NCBI RefSeq assembly: GCF_963678635.1 | Contig: NC_087066.1 | Coordinates: 50,403,581 to 50,467,580, forward strand | Direction: 5' to 3' | DNA: 64,000 nucleotides | From: Symsagittifera roscoffensis | Taxonomy: Eukaryota > Xenacoelomorpha > Acoela > Convolutidae | Part shown: piece after piece, positions 47,203 through 60,000 of the stretch | Numbering within the stretch: position 1 is the stretch's first letter | Layout of the letters: the number at the start of each line of letters is the position of its first letter | Position numbers and translations under genes: made by a program | Notes under the pieces: generated by a model | Database searches by the model: none | What the model was told of the DNA's origin: nothing | The model's input: the letters and a program-made list of their open reading frames with translations, nothing else

Positions 47203-47579
47203 ACACAAAAACTTATGTAGAAAAAATTCAAAAAACAGAAAAAAATGGCAAAAAATTTGAAAGATAATTATTGTCTGAAAATTCCCACGAGTTTTCTTTG
47301 ATTTCATCAAAATCATTCGAAAAAGACACCACACATGCTATAGTTCCTTTTCACCCCTAAAGGGGTTTTTGAAACATAAATTTTCATTATACTAAATTAC
47401 GAGATAGAAAAAGACTAGGAGGCGATATTTAAGAACTCATCATGATGAAAAACGTCTATTAGTCTTTTTTTTTAGATCGACAAGATATATTGTACTCATG
47501 AACTAAACTATAAATCGAGTAATAAAAACCTATCGATAATATGAAAATCTTCCAATATTTTGAAGATATCATTATCTAA

Positions 47580-48054
47580 CTAAAGGAACCTTTTATCATT
47601 TTGTATGAACTCGTCATAGAGAAGTCTGTGAAGACTCTTCGTCCAACTTAGAGCCGCACTTGCCTTACAAAACGGTAAAAATACACAAAACAGTTTGTAA
47701 ATATTTCGATCTATTGTCTCAAGAACGTCCCCAGCCGAGCCGATGAAGATAGTCCGTGTGAACAAAAACTGATCACCGCGCCACGCAAACTCCACAGTTC
47801 GGTTTTTTGCTGTCAGAACTTCGTTTACATGGTATGCATGTGTGATAATCTTGATCAAGTCCCTATTTTGCGAGGACAGTTTGAATTTAGGCGCTATTCC
47901 AAATTTAGACTGGACGTTGGTGTGTACGAAATAGACAAGTGGTGGAAATTGGGCTATAATGGCCCCACATTTGAGAAGGTTCTCCGATTCCCATCCAAGG
48001 TGCAACATAGGATCCAGAACTCCAAGAGAAGACAACGTGCCTCGTGCTGCAACT
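47580..48054 (-). CDS. HPS1: HPS1-like exon 7 and stop
   Basis: Acceptor TTTTTTAG. Encodes GVLDPMLHLGWESENLLKC, AIIAQFPPLVYFVHTNVQS, a last longin-like domain and KSLHRLLYDEFIQNDKRFL then TAG. FPPLVYF..AP parallels the conserved HPS1 C-terminal region. Confidence 0.8.
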
Positions 48055-51000
48055 CTAAAAAATCAGGGCAATCAAATAATTCGAAATATTATTTTGAAAA
48101 TCGATCCCCATCTTGCGAAAATGTAAAGGCTGCGACCCTGCTTTAAACGAATCTCTTAAGAGGATGAAAACACGACAAATCTTCCTCGCTAATAATTCGC
48201 TCACAAATGTTTGATATTCTTGTCCTTGGTTATGATTTTGTCTTTGTCTTAACTTCTGTTTTTTTCACCCTTGCTGTACTTTTTTCAATATTTTTCTTAG
48301 GTACAAAGTACGTTTATGTGGAGAGATATACTTTTTTTAATGATTTTGTCGGCGGTTCCAATTTTAAAATTTGAAAAACTTCGATTACTTTAACTTGTAG
48401 AATAGAAAAATGAAATAAAAAACAAAAAAGGGGCAAGGGAGAAAATTGGTGCTTTTTTCATCGCAGAAGGTTCGGAACGCTTGAAAAATTGATACAATCA
48501 ACGTACTCTACGGTCGTGGATTGGTTGCAGTATTTTGAGTGTTCGGTCCTATTTTTGCAATTCAGAAACTCGGAAGAAAAAGTGCCACAATCTGTGAAAC
48601 AGTTCCAATATGACTGATTGTTTTTCTTATCTCGGTCAAAGGTCTATGCAGACTTTCGAAATACCCGAGAAATCGATAGAAACAGATAATACTGATTGAC
48701 ATTTGTTGTTGCATGATAACTCAAGTACCTGAATTTAACAGTCTGTTCTTTTATGACGTCGAAGCAACTTGCAAGTTTTTCGTCTGAAGCAACGTAGAAT
48801 TCTTGGTTCATGAACATTTGTTCATAACTGTATTTCATGGCGTTCAAAATGTCGCTGCACTTCACTATTGTGGATCCCCGTGGCATGTGTCTGTTGCCAG
48901 CTGTCCGGTTGAACTCGTTCAAAACAGACGAGAGAAAACTGATTGTACTTTCGCAATCTTGCAAATCAAGAAGCTCCTCAAAAGTTGAGTTCAAATCTAA
49001 AAAAATAATAATTCAGTTAACTTAACTCAAAACTAAATTGAAACGAATCATTTTGCTCCTCGCTAGTATTGGAGCAGGTAGAAGTTTATGACTTTCAAGA
49101 AACAGTTTGTCTAACTTTTTTTTAGATCGACAAGATATTGTTTCCGAGCGCTGCTCAAAAATCAAAATGCACCATTTGCAGATAGTTTTTGAAAAATTTT
49201 TTTTTTCAAGCGAGTTGTAGAAAAAACTTTCAAATAAAGATATCATGGTTCAGGGGCGGATTTAGGGAAGGGGGCGGGGGGGGGGGACGTTCCCTTCGCA
49301 GGGATTCGACACCCTGCCGACCCAAAGGGTCCCCCTTTGGTACTTTTTAAGAAATCCATTTTTGGCCTACTGACCCTGAACATTTTCTAAAGGCGCGTTT
49401 GGTGGCGCCAATATATACTAACTTTGAGGGGGAGCGCGCGCCAAAGAAACGCGATATTTTTTTGTCAAAATTTTCCAAAAAATGCCCAAAAACGGTTTTT
49501 TGACCTCTTTTTTCAAAAATTTCAGAACAGCGTCTTTTTAGTTCTTTAGGACAGCTCGGAAAATCAATTTGGTCGACCTAAAAAAAAGGTTGTCAAAATT
49601 TTCGAAAACTTTTTAAAAATCCCCTCCTCGAGAAAATCCTAAATCCGCCCCTGTCATGGTTTGAAAATGAATGAAAAAATATTTAAATATTTTGCCTGTA
49701 AGGATTCGAGGGGCCATTTCACCATTTCAATTAATTTTTACAGCCATTTTTGGCCGACCAATTATAAAGTTTTGCTGAAGGCGCTTTGGCGCCAATACAA
49801 AGTGAATTTAAGTGGAGGGCTTTTTTCAAAACCTACAAAAACTGCCCTTTGAACCTCATTTCTTTGACACGTTTTGTTGAAACAAAATTCGCACACGCCA
49901 TTTAACGTTTCCGTTTACCTTTTACGTAGTTTGTTTGCTTGCTTTGTTCTTGATTTTCGGTTTGTAGAAATTCGATAAATGTTTGCAGCTGCAGAATCAT
50001 CTTTTGTGAAACTTGAGCGCATAACTTATGATCAGGATCGTGAACAGGACAGCCAAAAGTTAGAATGAGATCTTTGTTTTTAAAAGGTTTCGTGAAAATG
50101 ACATAATAGTGTTCCACAGGCACGGAAGTCGGCTTCGTCTTTTCGTTTTTGGGAGTTCGTCGCAAGCAGACGCGAATGATGTGATTTTGACTTGCAGAAT
50201 TCTTCTAAAGAACAACAAAGTATCCGACAACTTTACAAAACAATCACACGTCAAATAATTTTTTAATTTTGACTTAGGGAATGGATCTTATCAACATGGT
50301 ATAAAAAAATTCAAAAAAAATCCTTTTCCAAGAGTCGAAGTTTTTTGATGAAATCTGTTTTTTGGGTCTTTTTAACTATTCCTTCCCTGTGGTACCTAAT
50401 AACGAATTTATCCACACCTATAATGAACTGATTTAATGTTTAAACATATGTGACTTTGGTACGTAGTAGTAAATTTCCCTTTTTCAAAGGGGGAATAGAT
50501 GGAAAACTCTAGTTGTTTTAAGATAAATTTTTGAGTAGCCCATATTTCAACAACCTAAAATGTTGAGGAAGACCGTTTAGATGCTGCAAATGTCGCGCAG
50601 AAACACTCTTCGTGTTACCAATTAAATCTCACTTTTTGATACGTGTACATGCGAGTTACTTGAAACAAGACTGTTCATATATAAGGGCAAAGCCCTGAAT
50701 GTTACGACTGCCCTTTACCTTGTCTGAAATAGTTTTTGGAAAATGAACTAAAGGCTGTATATACAATCAGCTTGCATCATTTCAATTTGGAATGACTTTG
50801 TAATACTGGATAATTCGCGCGCAGTATGAAACGAGCAGTTTAGGCTGAATTTTGGAAGGTTAATATAGTGACGTGCACACTTGGTTGGGCCCATGCAGAT
50901 CAGGCGATCAATCCCCCGAAAGACTAAAGTTTTGTAAAATCGGTCTGAATAGAAAAAATCAACCGAGCATTTAAATTCCTCACTTTCCACGAAAGTTGGA

Positions 51001-54000
51001 ACAATAATAGTTGAACTAATTTTTAATGCTGATAATGGACGCTGAGATATTTTCTCTTAGCATGATCGAAGTTCTTTTCTTTCATTATTCGAGGAGGAAT
51101 TAAACTTGATAAAAAAATTGGAGATTGTACAAACAATCAGCTTCAGACCAGCAAAAAAATCAACTCCTTTAAAACAAACAGTAGTGGATTTAGGGGGGAG
51201 GGGGGAGGACGCCCCCTCTCAGGGATTCGATCCCCCTGCCGACCCAAAGGGTCCCCCCTTTGTACTATTTTGAGATATCCATTTTTGGCTGACGTTGAAA
51301 ATTTTCTGAAGGCACCTTTGCGCAAATCTTCTATACTAATTTTGAGGGGAGCGCGCGCCGACAAAACGCGATTTTTTGGTCGCAATTTGTGCCTGAAAAC
51401 GCTTTTTTTTACCTTTTTTCAAAAATTTGCCTGCGGCGGAGAAAATTTGGTTAAATTAAGGGCTCTTTATAGTGGTTTGGGAGAGCTTAGAAAATGCATT
51501 TGGTCGACAATTTTTTCAAAATTTATTTGAAATCCAACCCCCCCCCCCCCCCCCCTCCTCGAGAAACTCTTAGATCCGCGCCTGAAAAAAAACATTAACA
51601 TTTTCATAAAAGGAGGCTCAACTCGATTGCTTTCTGTCGATTGTAATTTAATCATTTTGCTGAAACTTCCAATTTATGTTTCAACACGAGAGAAAATATT
51701 GCATAATTTCCGAACGGTGCTGCCAGAAATATCATTATCAAAATGCATAAAAATTTATGGAAGTTTTTGAACTGGAGTAGAAACTAGATTTGTTCTCAGA
51801 ATTGTGGTGGTTTAATTGCAACGAAGTTCAGAATTTAAGTGTCAAAGTTTTGTCAGCTTGGAAGTTGGGTTAATGCACGTAAAAGTTTGTTGGGTTAAAT
51901 GGGGTTAAAGCAGGACTTGTCCGTGTAACTTTAACAAGCTGCAATGTTGAAAAAAGAATACGCTGAGGTGACAGTAAGGCAAAATTTTTCCATCATAATT
52001 ATAATTATAAAAAATTTTGTCAAAAATTTGAAAATGATTTCCTTTTTTTGGTTTTTTGAATTTTGTTTCACATTCTTTTTTATCATACTCATAATATAGA
52101 GATAATGAACTGCAAAAAATGGAAATCAGGTGAAATATTTACAAGTTGGTTTCAAATTGCAGAATAAATAGTTCCTTCTGTATATAACGACTCATATAAA
52201 ACTCTTATTATTCCTTCTGTATAACACAGGTTCTGCAATTTCAACCAGCATTGTTTAACAAAATATTTGAAATTGGTCTGGAACAATTTGATGTCCTGAT
52301 ATCAAAAATAAAGGTTTAAAAATGCCTTTTTTGTCAACTAACGATATTTGATGAGCGCTATATATTTTTCAACGCAACCCAACCCGGCTCAAAAAATAAA
52401 GGCAACCTCATTCAACCCAGTCTAGTAAGTTTGCCTGAAAATACCCAACTTTTATACTTTTATAGTTCATCTGATAAGCTGGAGGAAGAATTTTTTGAAT
52501 AACTTTTACCATTCTTTTTGGAAAAATACTAATTTAAATACATTACAGTACTAATCATATCAGGGTAAAGCCCTGAATGTTCCGACTGGCTTTTAAGGTC
52601 TAAGGAGCTGTAAAAAACACGAAAAAAAATAAATAGAATACAATAAAAGGAACTTTTCTTTTTCTATTTTTGAGAATTTTTGTGAAAACCCTCCCCTCAC
52701 AGGCCATATAAAGTACACATAAGTTTCACCATATACATTTCGCTCCTAGTAACAAATCAAATCTGGCACTAAGCTTCCTTCAACCATTTCAGAACGGTTT
52801 CCATATCGCGCGTAAATTGTCCCAAATCTTTAAACCCCCATAATTTTACGAAAACTGATCTCAGATATATTTTCAATTTTAAGCTCAGAACAATAATACC
52901 TTCAAATGATCTAAAAAAACTATCAAAAATGGTTGATTTAAAAGTCGAAATCTGTCCTGCACAATTGTGCCGTTACTTTCGTTACGAAAGACGGAACAAA
53001 AAGGCAGTCAGGGGGTTTCAGTGTTTTTCCCTGTTTTATATAAAATCGAAACGTTTTTGAAGAGCACCAAGACTGCTCGTATATCAGGGCAACGCGCTGA
53101 ATGTTCTGACTGTCCCTTAATTCAATTCAAATAGTTGTTGCTAACAGAAAATTTTGAAAACTTATAAGTTTTGGACAATATCAAACTGTGAAAAGTTGAG
53201 CAGTTTGAAATTATTACGACCGATTAGCTAGCCTTAATTCATTTTGGAAGAATTTCGTTGTGCGTGATAATTCGCCGCGCATAAATAAATCGCGTTAGAC
53301 TTGTAGCAATAAGATTAAGTTCTTCAAAGCGCAGATATTTTAGTCCACAGCATGGCCAGTTGGCAATTCTCAAACTCCTAGAATTTTACAAAAAAGAATC
53401 AGAGGTAAAATACCGTTTTAAATTTGAACTCAAGAAGTTGATATTTTCAATGGGGTATCGGCAAAAATTGACTGATGAAAAAAAACCACATCGAGCATAA
53501 ATATTCCATTTTCTTCGAAAGTCGGAACAAAAAGTTTTGTGCCTACGCTACGCGTTAATAGAAACCTAGCGCAAATTATTTAACAAAGCTTTGCCAAAAT
53601 TCGCAAAATTTAAGTCCGCGGAAAGTCTCAAAAAAACAGCGGCGTGTGTGATACTTATTTTATAAAGTTTTGAGCTGCCGGAGTTGCAATCTTTCCGATT
53701 TTGTAAAAAATTTCACAAACTGTCAAATATTGTTTAGAAAAAATCAAAGTTTTTCTGAAGAAAAAAACAACGAGGTCAATTTTTTCATGATTTCTTCAAA
53801 CTAAAAAAAATGAATCACGTGAGGCATGTAAAGGAGCCCCTTCAGAAAAATTCATAAATTGTAAATTTCTTCGAATTGAGGAAACTTCTTTGATCTTCTT
53901 TTACAATTTTAAGCCAAATCAAACCTACCAAAGCCTTTTCAACTTACTTCAACCGATTTAATCCAGTTTGTTTATAGCAGGTCGTTTTTAGTTAGTGAAT

Positions 54001-57000
54001 GCGAGAAAAAGTGTACTTAATTCTAAATATTGGTTCTCGTCCAATTTTTTAAAAGAGCGGGTGATATTCTAATTCCAATGCAAAAGCAAAAAAGTTGCAA
54101 AATGTACCCTTAATAGTTTGGCCAATGTTCTGTTGTTGAACCCAAGCTGACTAGATCTTGAGGCTTTCGTTTCTTCATCATTATCATCATCATCATCATC
54201 ATCATAATCATCATCAACGTCCTTATCTTCTTCTTTTTCGTTTTGTAGCTGTTCGTCGGCTTCGCGCAGCATCGACAATCCTCTGTGCTTTCGAGATAAG
54301 TTTTCGGTTGAGAAATCAACGTTGGGGAAATCGCGGACAAAGCTGGATGTGGTGATGATACTGGAACTTCGTCTACACGACTGGTGCTCCGATAGAGTTG
54401 AACAGCTGCTCGCAGTGCCCGAAATCTCCCTTGAACGATAGCTGCCTCTTTCACTGTCAACAGAATTTAGCATCGAAAATAATCAAAATGCAGCCTCTTA
54501 TGTCATAGATTGAGGTCCAATTCGTTTGATCACGGTCGAAATGTTCTGACGAGCAAATTCCCAAATTCGATCAACGTCAAAACTCACCCTAGTCCCGACA
54601 AGTACGGTCAAAATACACCCTAATTTGACTGAGAACCGAAACAAAGTAGCTCAAGAACAGTCGAAAGCTGCTCGTTTTTGGTTGGTCATGCCGGTCAAAA
54701 TTTCCCGGGTTACATAGCTGGGGAATACCTTGTGTTCGCGCTCAAATAGCGTAAAAGTAAATGCACATAACGAAACGAAAGTGTGAAAATAAATAAGAGC
54801 TAATGGCCTAGGACAAAAACTAGACATAATAGTTGAACGGTTGGGCGGAAGATCAAGCCCTCCACCTACCCATGTTATAACATACTAAAATGGGGGTGAT
54901 ACCCTATTTTAACCGTTTTTTTTTCTCTTACTCGGCTCAGAATTGATTAAGACTGACCTATAAAAAAGAGCAAAATGTCTCGAGCACAAAAATACCAGTC
55001 TTTTGGGAGCTTGCTTTGAGTTTTAAGCTATAAAATGTTGTTGATATGAACGATTAAAGTTTTCAAATTTAACGATTGTCGGATTTACTTGCCGAGAAAT
55101 TTTTACCGTTAATTCAACTGTTCGGATTGGAATACTTTTAGGTTTTTTCAGAGTTCGAGATTGGAGCGAGCATACCTTTGACTTTCTGTCAAGAATTCAA
55201 GATTCCTAACCAATCCTTAACTTACTAACAGAAACTATCTACAAATCCTGCCCAGTTTAGTTTTTCAAAGTTTTCGAGAAAAAAAATTGTGTATTTTTCA
55301 GTCAACCAGCCCGGAGGCCTAAGCCGAAGGTTAATTGGTTAGGTTAATATGAGCGCTTACAACCATCGCCCAGTTAAGCCACGAGTTACTTGCAAGATCT
55401 CAGCTTGCAAAGTGCAGCGCACGCGCGATTTGAACGAGCAATCATTGGATTGCTGGACACCATCACTACCGGAGCCCCACAACGCCACAGGCCTATTTCA
55501 AAGTAGTTAAACAACAAAAAAATTGAAGCGTCGGATTGATTTAGAATTTTAAAAAATTGAAAGCCAGGCCTGGACACCTGCTAGGTACCTTTCCAGGAAA
55601 TCCAAAAAATCAACGGTTTAACGAATTAACAATTTTGTCGGCAACCATCGCTTTTTGTATCCTTAGAGAAACAATAACCAAGGTTGTGACGCTTACATCT
55701 TTGAAACTGCGCAAAATTAATTGAAACTGAGCCGGATTACTCTCGAATAGTTGAATGTTGAATTCTCTTTAGCTAACATATTTTTTTGATTTCTAGTTTT
55801 TCTTGCGTAATAGATTCAGTGGCGTGTCACAAATCCGATTATTTTTACAGCCAGATAAACCATGGTTAACAAATCTGGGAACGAACTTTTTGGCTATCCG
55901 AGTACTCGGCTTTGTGACGCGCCAGCTAAGTCTAGTGACATACCAGAAAAATCTGACAATTGAATTCGTGAGTTTATCATGTTAGCTCTATTTCGCTCCA
56001 CTTGGCTCCCTTGTGCTTAAATTCGGCGCAAAAACTGTGATATGCGTGAATCGGTTTTTGCTACTTTAGGTCTCCGAATTAAGCTATTATTCTGGCTATC
56101 CAAAAATGTTGAGCTCTCCGGGAGTTTGACCCAGTGGGTACACAGCTGGGATTCCTCTGCCAAGGTTCTGTTAGATACCCGCACTCAGTAAAAAGATAAA
56201 TTAATCGATTATATTATAATTATAATCGTACTTTGAGCAAAATTATAATTAATAATGAGCGTCACTTTTAGATGTTTAAACGATTTTTAATCCATTATAA
56301 TGATAACCTTTTTGGTGCCATTTTAATAAATACAATCAATTATAATTGATTATACTTTTTCCGAAAATCTCTTATAATCTAATATAATAGATTATAATCC
56401 CTTCTTCTATCTATGTCACAAAAATTTAATGTAAGCTTAAGCTATAAGCAGGGGCGGATCTAGGACTTTCTCGGGTGAGGGGGGCGGATTTTCAAAAAAA
56501 TTTCGATAATTTTGTCGACCTTTTTATAAGGTTGACCAAAGTGATTTTATGAGCCCTCCTAACTCACTCTAAAGACCCCATTTTGATCAAAGTTTCTGCG
56601 CCACAGACAAAATTATGAAAAACTAGGCCAAAAAAGGCGTTTTTAGACAACTTTTGGAAAATTTTGATCTAAAATCCGCGTTTTTTTGGCGCGCTTTCCC
56701 CCTTGAAATTAGTATATATTGGCGCCAAAGTTCTTAGGCTTCATCACCAAAAAAGGATATCTCAAGATAGTTCAAAGAGGGAAATCCCAGCTAAAACTTT
56801 TTCAAAAAAAAATCGATTACAATTGATTATAAACAATTATAGTGAATTTTATAGTTTCGAAAAATAGTAACATTATAATCCATTTTTAATCAATCATAAT
56901 CAACTTTTTTTGAAATTTAAGGAGACCGACAAGAAAAATCCATTGTAATCTATTATTTTTTCTTTTTACTGAGTACGGGTAGTTATTTAAGACCAACAAC

Positions 57001-60000
57001 ACCGCTAGTATCAGCGCCAGGGGCGGATCTAGGATTTTCTCGAGGGGGGGGGCGGATTTTCAAAAAAAATTCGAAAATTATGACCTTTTTTTTGAGGTCG
57101 ACCAAATTGATTTTTCGAGCTCTCCCAAGTACTCTTTTGCCCCTATTTTGGCTAAATTTTCTGCGCCGCAGGCAAATTTTTGAAAAAACAGTCAAAAAAG
57201 CCGTTTTTGAGCACTTTTGGAAAAAAATTGGGATAAAAAAAATCGCGTTTTTTTTGGCGCGCGCTCCCCCTCAAAGTTAGTATATATTGGCGCCGAAGGG
57301 TCGGTCGGCCAAAAATGGATTTCTGAAAAAGTATCAAAGGGGGACCCTTTGGGTCGGCAGGGGGTCGAATCACTGAGAGGGGGCGTCCGCCCCACCCCCG
57401 CAAACCCCCCCCCCCCTCAATCCGCCCCTGATCAGCGCGAAGCCCTGATTTTTCCGACTGCCTTTTAAGCTCTCTGCAATTCATTGGATCGCGCGTTAAT
57501 TATGGGGCAAATTGGCAACCGTATTACCCCCTTAACTCTACAAAAATTTTCACAAGTGACATATTTTTTTTTAATTTTAAACTATTACTGAGTTCAAGAC
57601 AAACATAATTTTTGGATGATATGAAAAAATTTGGTCGAAAGTTTTTAGTTAAAAGGTCAAAATTTGTCCGTAGAAAAAAAACCCCCAATACACAATTATT
57701 ACGTCATTTTATTCGGGACAATTATTCAGCATACGAGCTTTTCAACTGGTTGAATTTCTTTCCTGGCTAGGAAATGTAGTTTCGCTCTCAAACTAGGCGG
57801 AAGCTCAAGCTACCTCAATTGATCGGGAGAATCCCTAGTGCCATAAGAAACAAATTGCCAAAAGTTATCCAAAAGAACTCAACCCCCCCCCCCCCACCCC
57901 CACATTTCTCCCCTCATTTGCTCCCTTAATATTGTAAAAGGCAAAAGATGGGGTCCTGGATTTCTCACCTCGATTCTTTCCTGGTTTCTGCTGGCATTTT
58001 TTTGTTGCAGTTTTTACTTGGCAACACAAACTGCTCAAAATCGTCTACTGGATACAATACGTGTAACACAGACAAAAGCAGCTGCATTGTGTCACAGTTC
58101 AACAACTGCTGGTCGGAACTTTCGGTGAAAATTTGGCTCATTTTGTGATTTGAAAACAGAATCGCAAATGTGGCTTGTTGAGCTTGCATCGTAACATTCG
58201 AACAAGCAGTGGAAAGAAACGATTGCAGTTTCACACTTTCTTTCTGCGGTGCAGGCGATCGCTCGTATATTCCGAGCTTGGAGGCAAGCTCTGTTGCTTG
58301 CAAGAATTCTTGAGCAAACAGCATTCCGTTCACTGATAAAAAAGAACACTCACAGTTAATCTCTCTTATTTTGAAGAACTGGGAAAAAAGCCCTATTTCC
58401 AAAGTTATGTGACAGATGACAAAGGCGAATCTCAGATTTTCTTGAGGGGGTTTTCAAAAAGTTTGTCTTAATTTTTTAGTAGTTTTTGAACAGCTATTGG
58501 AAGCGCACTTCCCTTCAAAATATGTGTAAATTGACACAAAGGCGCCTGCAGAAGCGTTTTAGAGTTGGTCGGCCGAAAATGGATGTCGTATAAAAAAGCC
58601 AAAGAAGAACACTTTGGGTGAACTGACGGATGGGAGGCGTCCGATTTTTGCTATTCAGACTGACTCTTTGCTTGGTGATTCAATAAAGTTAACTGAAGAT
58701 GCAATTTTACAGTTTTTGCAATAACTTTGGGCTAATTTTTGCTGACTATTTGAAGTCAACCAATTTTTTTTAAGGTCGACCAATTTGAGTTTCCGAGCTC
58801 TCCAGAAATACTAAAAGGACACTATTTTGTCTCCCTGAAAAACAGGCTAAAGATGAAGCTTTAAGCATTTTTAAAAAAGATTTGACTAAAAATTGCGTTT
58901 TTTCAGCGCGTGCTCCTCCCTCAAATATAGTTATATTGGCGCTAAAGGCGCCTATAGAAATTATTTGATGCTGGTCAGCGAAAAATGGATCTCGTAAAAT
59001 TATACCAAAGGGCCAAAGGGGGGACCCTTTGGAAAAATTTGGCAATTAGAATTGAGGGAAGGGGGCGGTCGCATGGCCACCGACTTCTCGTGTTCAACCA
59101 TCAATTGCAGTTTTTACTTTGCGAGTTTGCTTGAAGTTATATCTGCAATTTTTTTTTGGTTTCTCCTAAAACAGATGTGAAATAGTGTCTTTAATTAAGA
59201 CTTCAATCGAAAATCCCTTGTACCCTTGGGATGGGGTTTGAAAAACTAGACTTTTCAGCCTGTTCTATTCTTATTTCAGGTATTTGAAATCTTTTTAATG
59301 GTTGTTTATCATAAAGTTAACATTTAGAGCGGGATTCGCGCACAATTTTTTTTGAAAAAAAAAACATTGTCGTTTCCACTTACTTACACATGCTAGGAAC
59401 TGAAACTTCATCCTTCCTACTGGACGATATCAACATTGACTTGGAATTAATTGAATCCCAGTCCGGCAGAACTATAGTTCCAAAACTCAAGGTGGGTCCA
59501 ATCAAAAATGTCACCAAGCTCTTCAAATGCAAAACTCCTTTGAGGACGAAATCCGGCGTGTGCTCACTGTCAATCATCATCAAGACGATATCGTCCACAT
59601 TTTGAGTAGCAATTGTGACGTCATCAGTCTGCATTGTGATTGGATGTTGGCTTGACCAATATAATCCAAGCATTTGGTTGGCCAATCGGTTGCACTTGTT
59701 ACGAACTTGTGCTCTAAATTATTGGTTAAATTCATTTGTGACTTAGTTTGATTGACAGGCAATTTAAGCAAAATTTTATGGATTCTGTGGGGAAAAGACT
59801 TATCAAACAAATCTATACTTGGAGTCTATGGAAGCTATATGCTTGTCATAAATTTCCATTTTATGAAATCTTCGCAAAAGTACCTATCAAGCAGTTGAAT
59901 ACATTTTTGAAGTAGATGGAATTGTATCAATAGCATTTTTCCAGTTTTATGAATGTGTTATGGACATCTTTTTTTTCAACCCATGTGTACGTTTCGAATC

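Larger units (their letters stand above)
45391..47579. other. Intergenic spacer between HPS1-like gene and gene B
   Basis: Should contain the gene B promoter and the 3' end of the HPS1-like gene. Holds one R2 MITE and a copy of the short dispersed motif; nothing else recognised. Confidence 0.5.

Noticed and set aside
50748-50990. 80-residue minus frame considered as an extra HPS1-like exon
   Set aside because: Exons 4 and 5 already join in phase 0 without it, it overlaps an R1 fragment at its far end, and no fitting donor was found.
54110-54460. Second minus frame of 116 residues (poly-Met) over the same exon
   Set aside because: Shifted reading of the GAT repeat; it does not fit the phases of the neighbouring exons.
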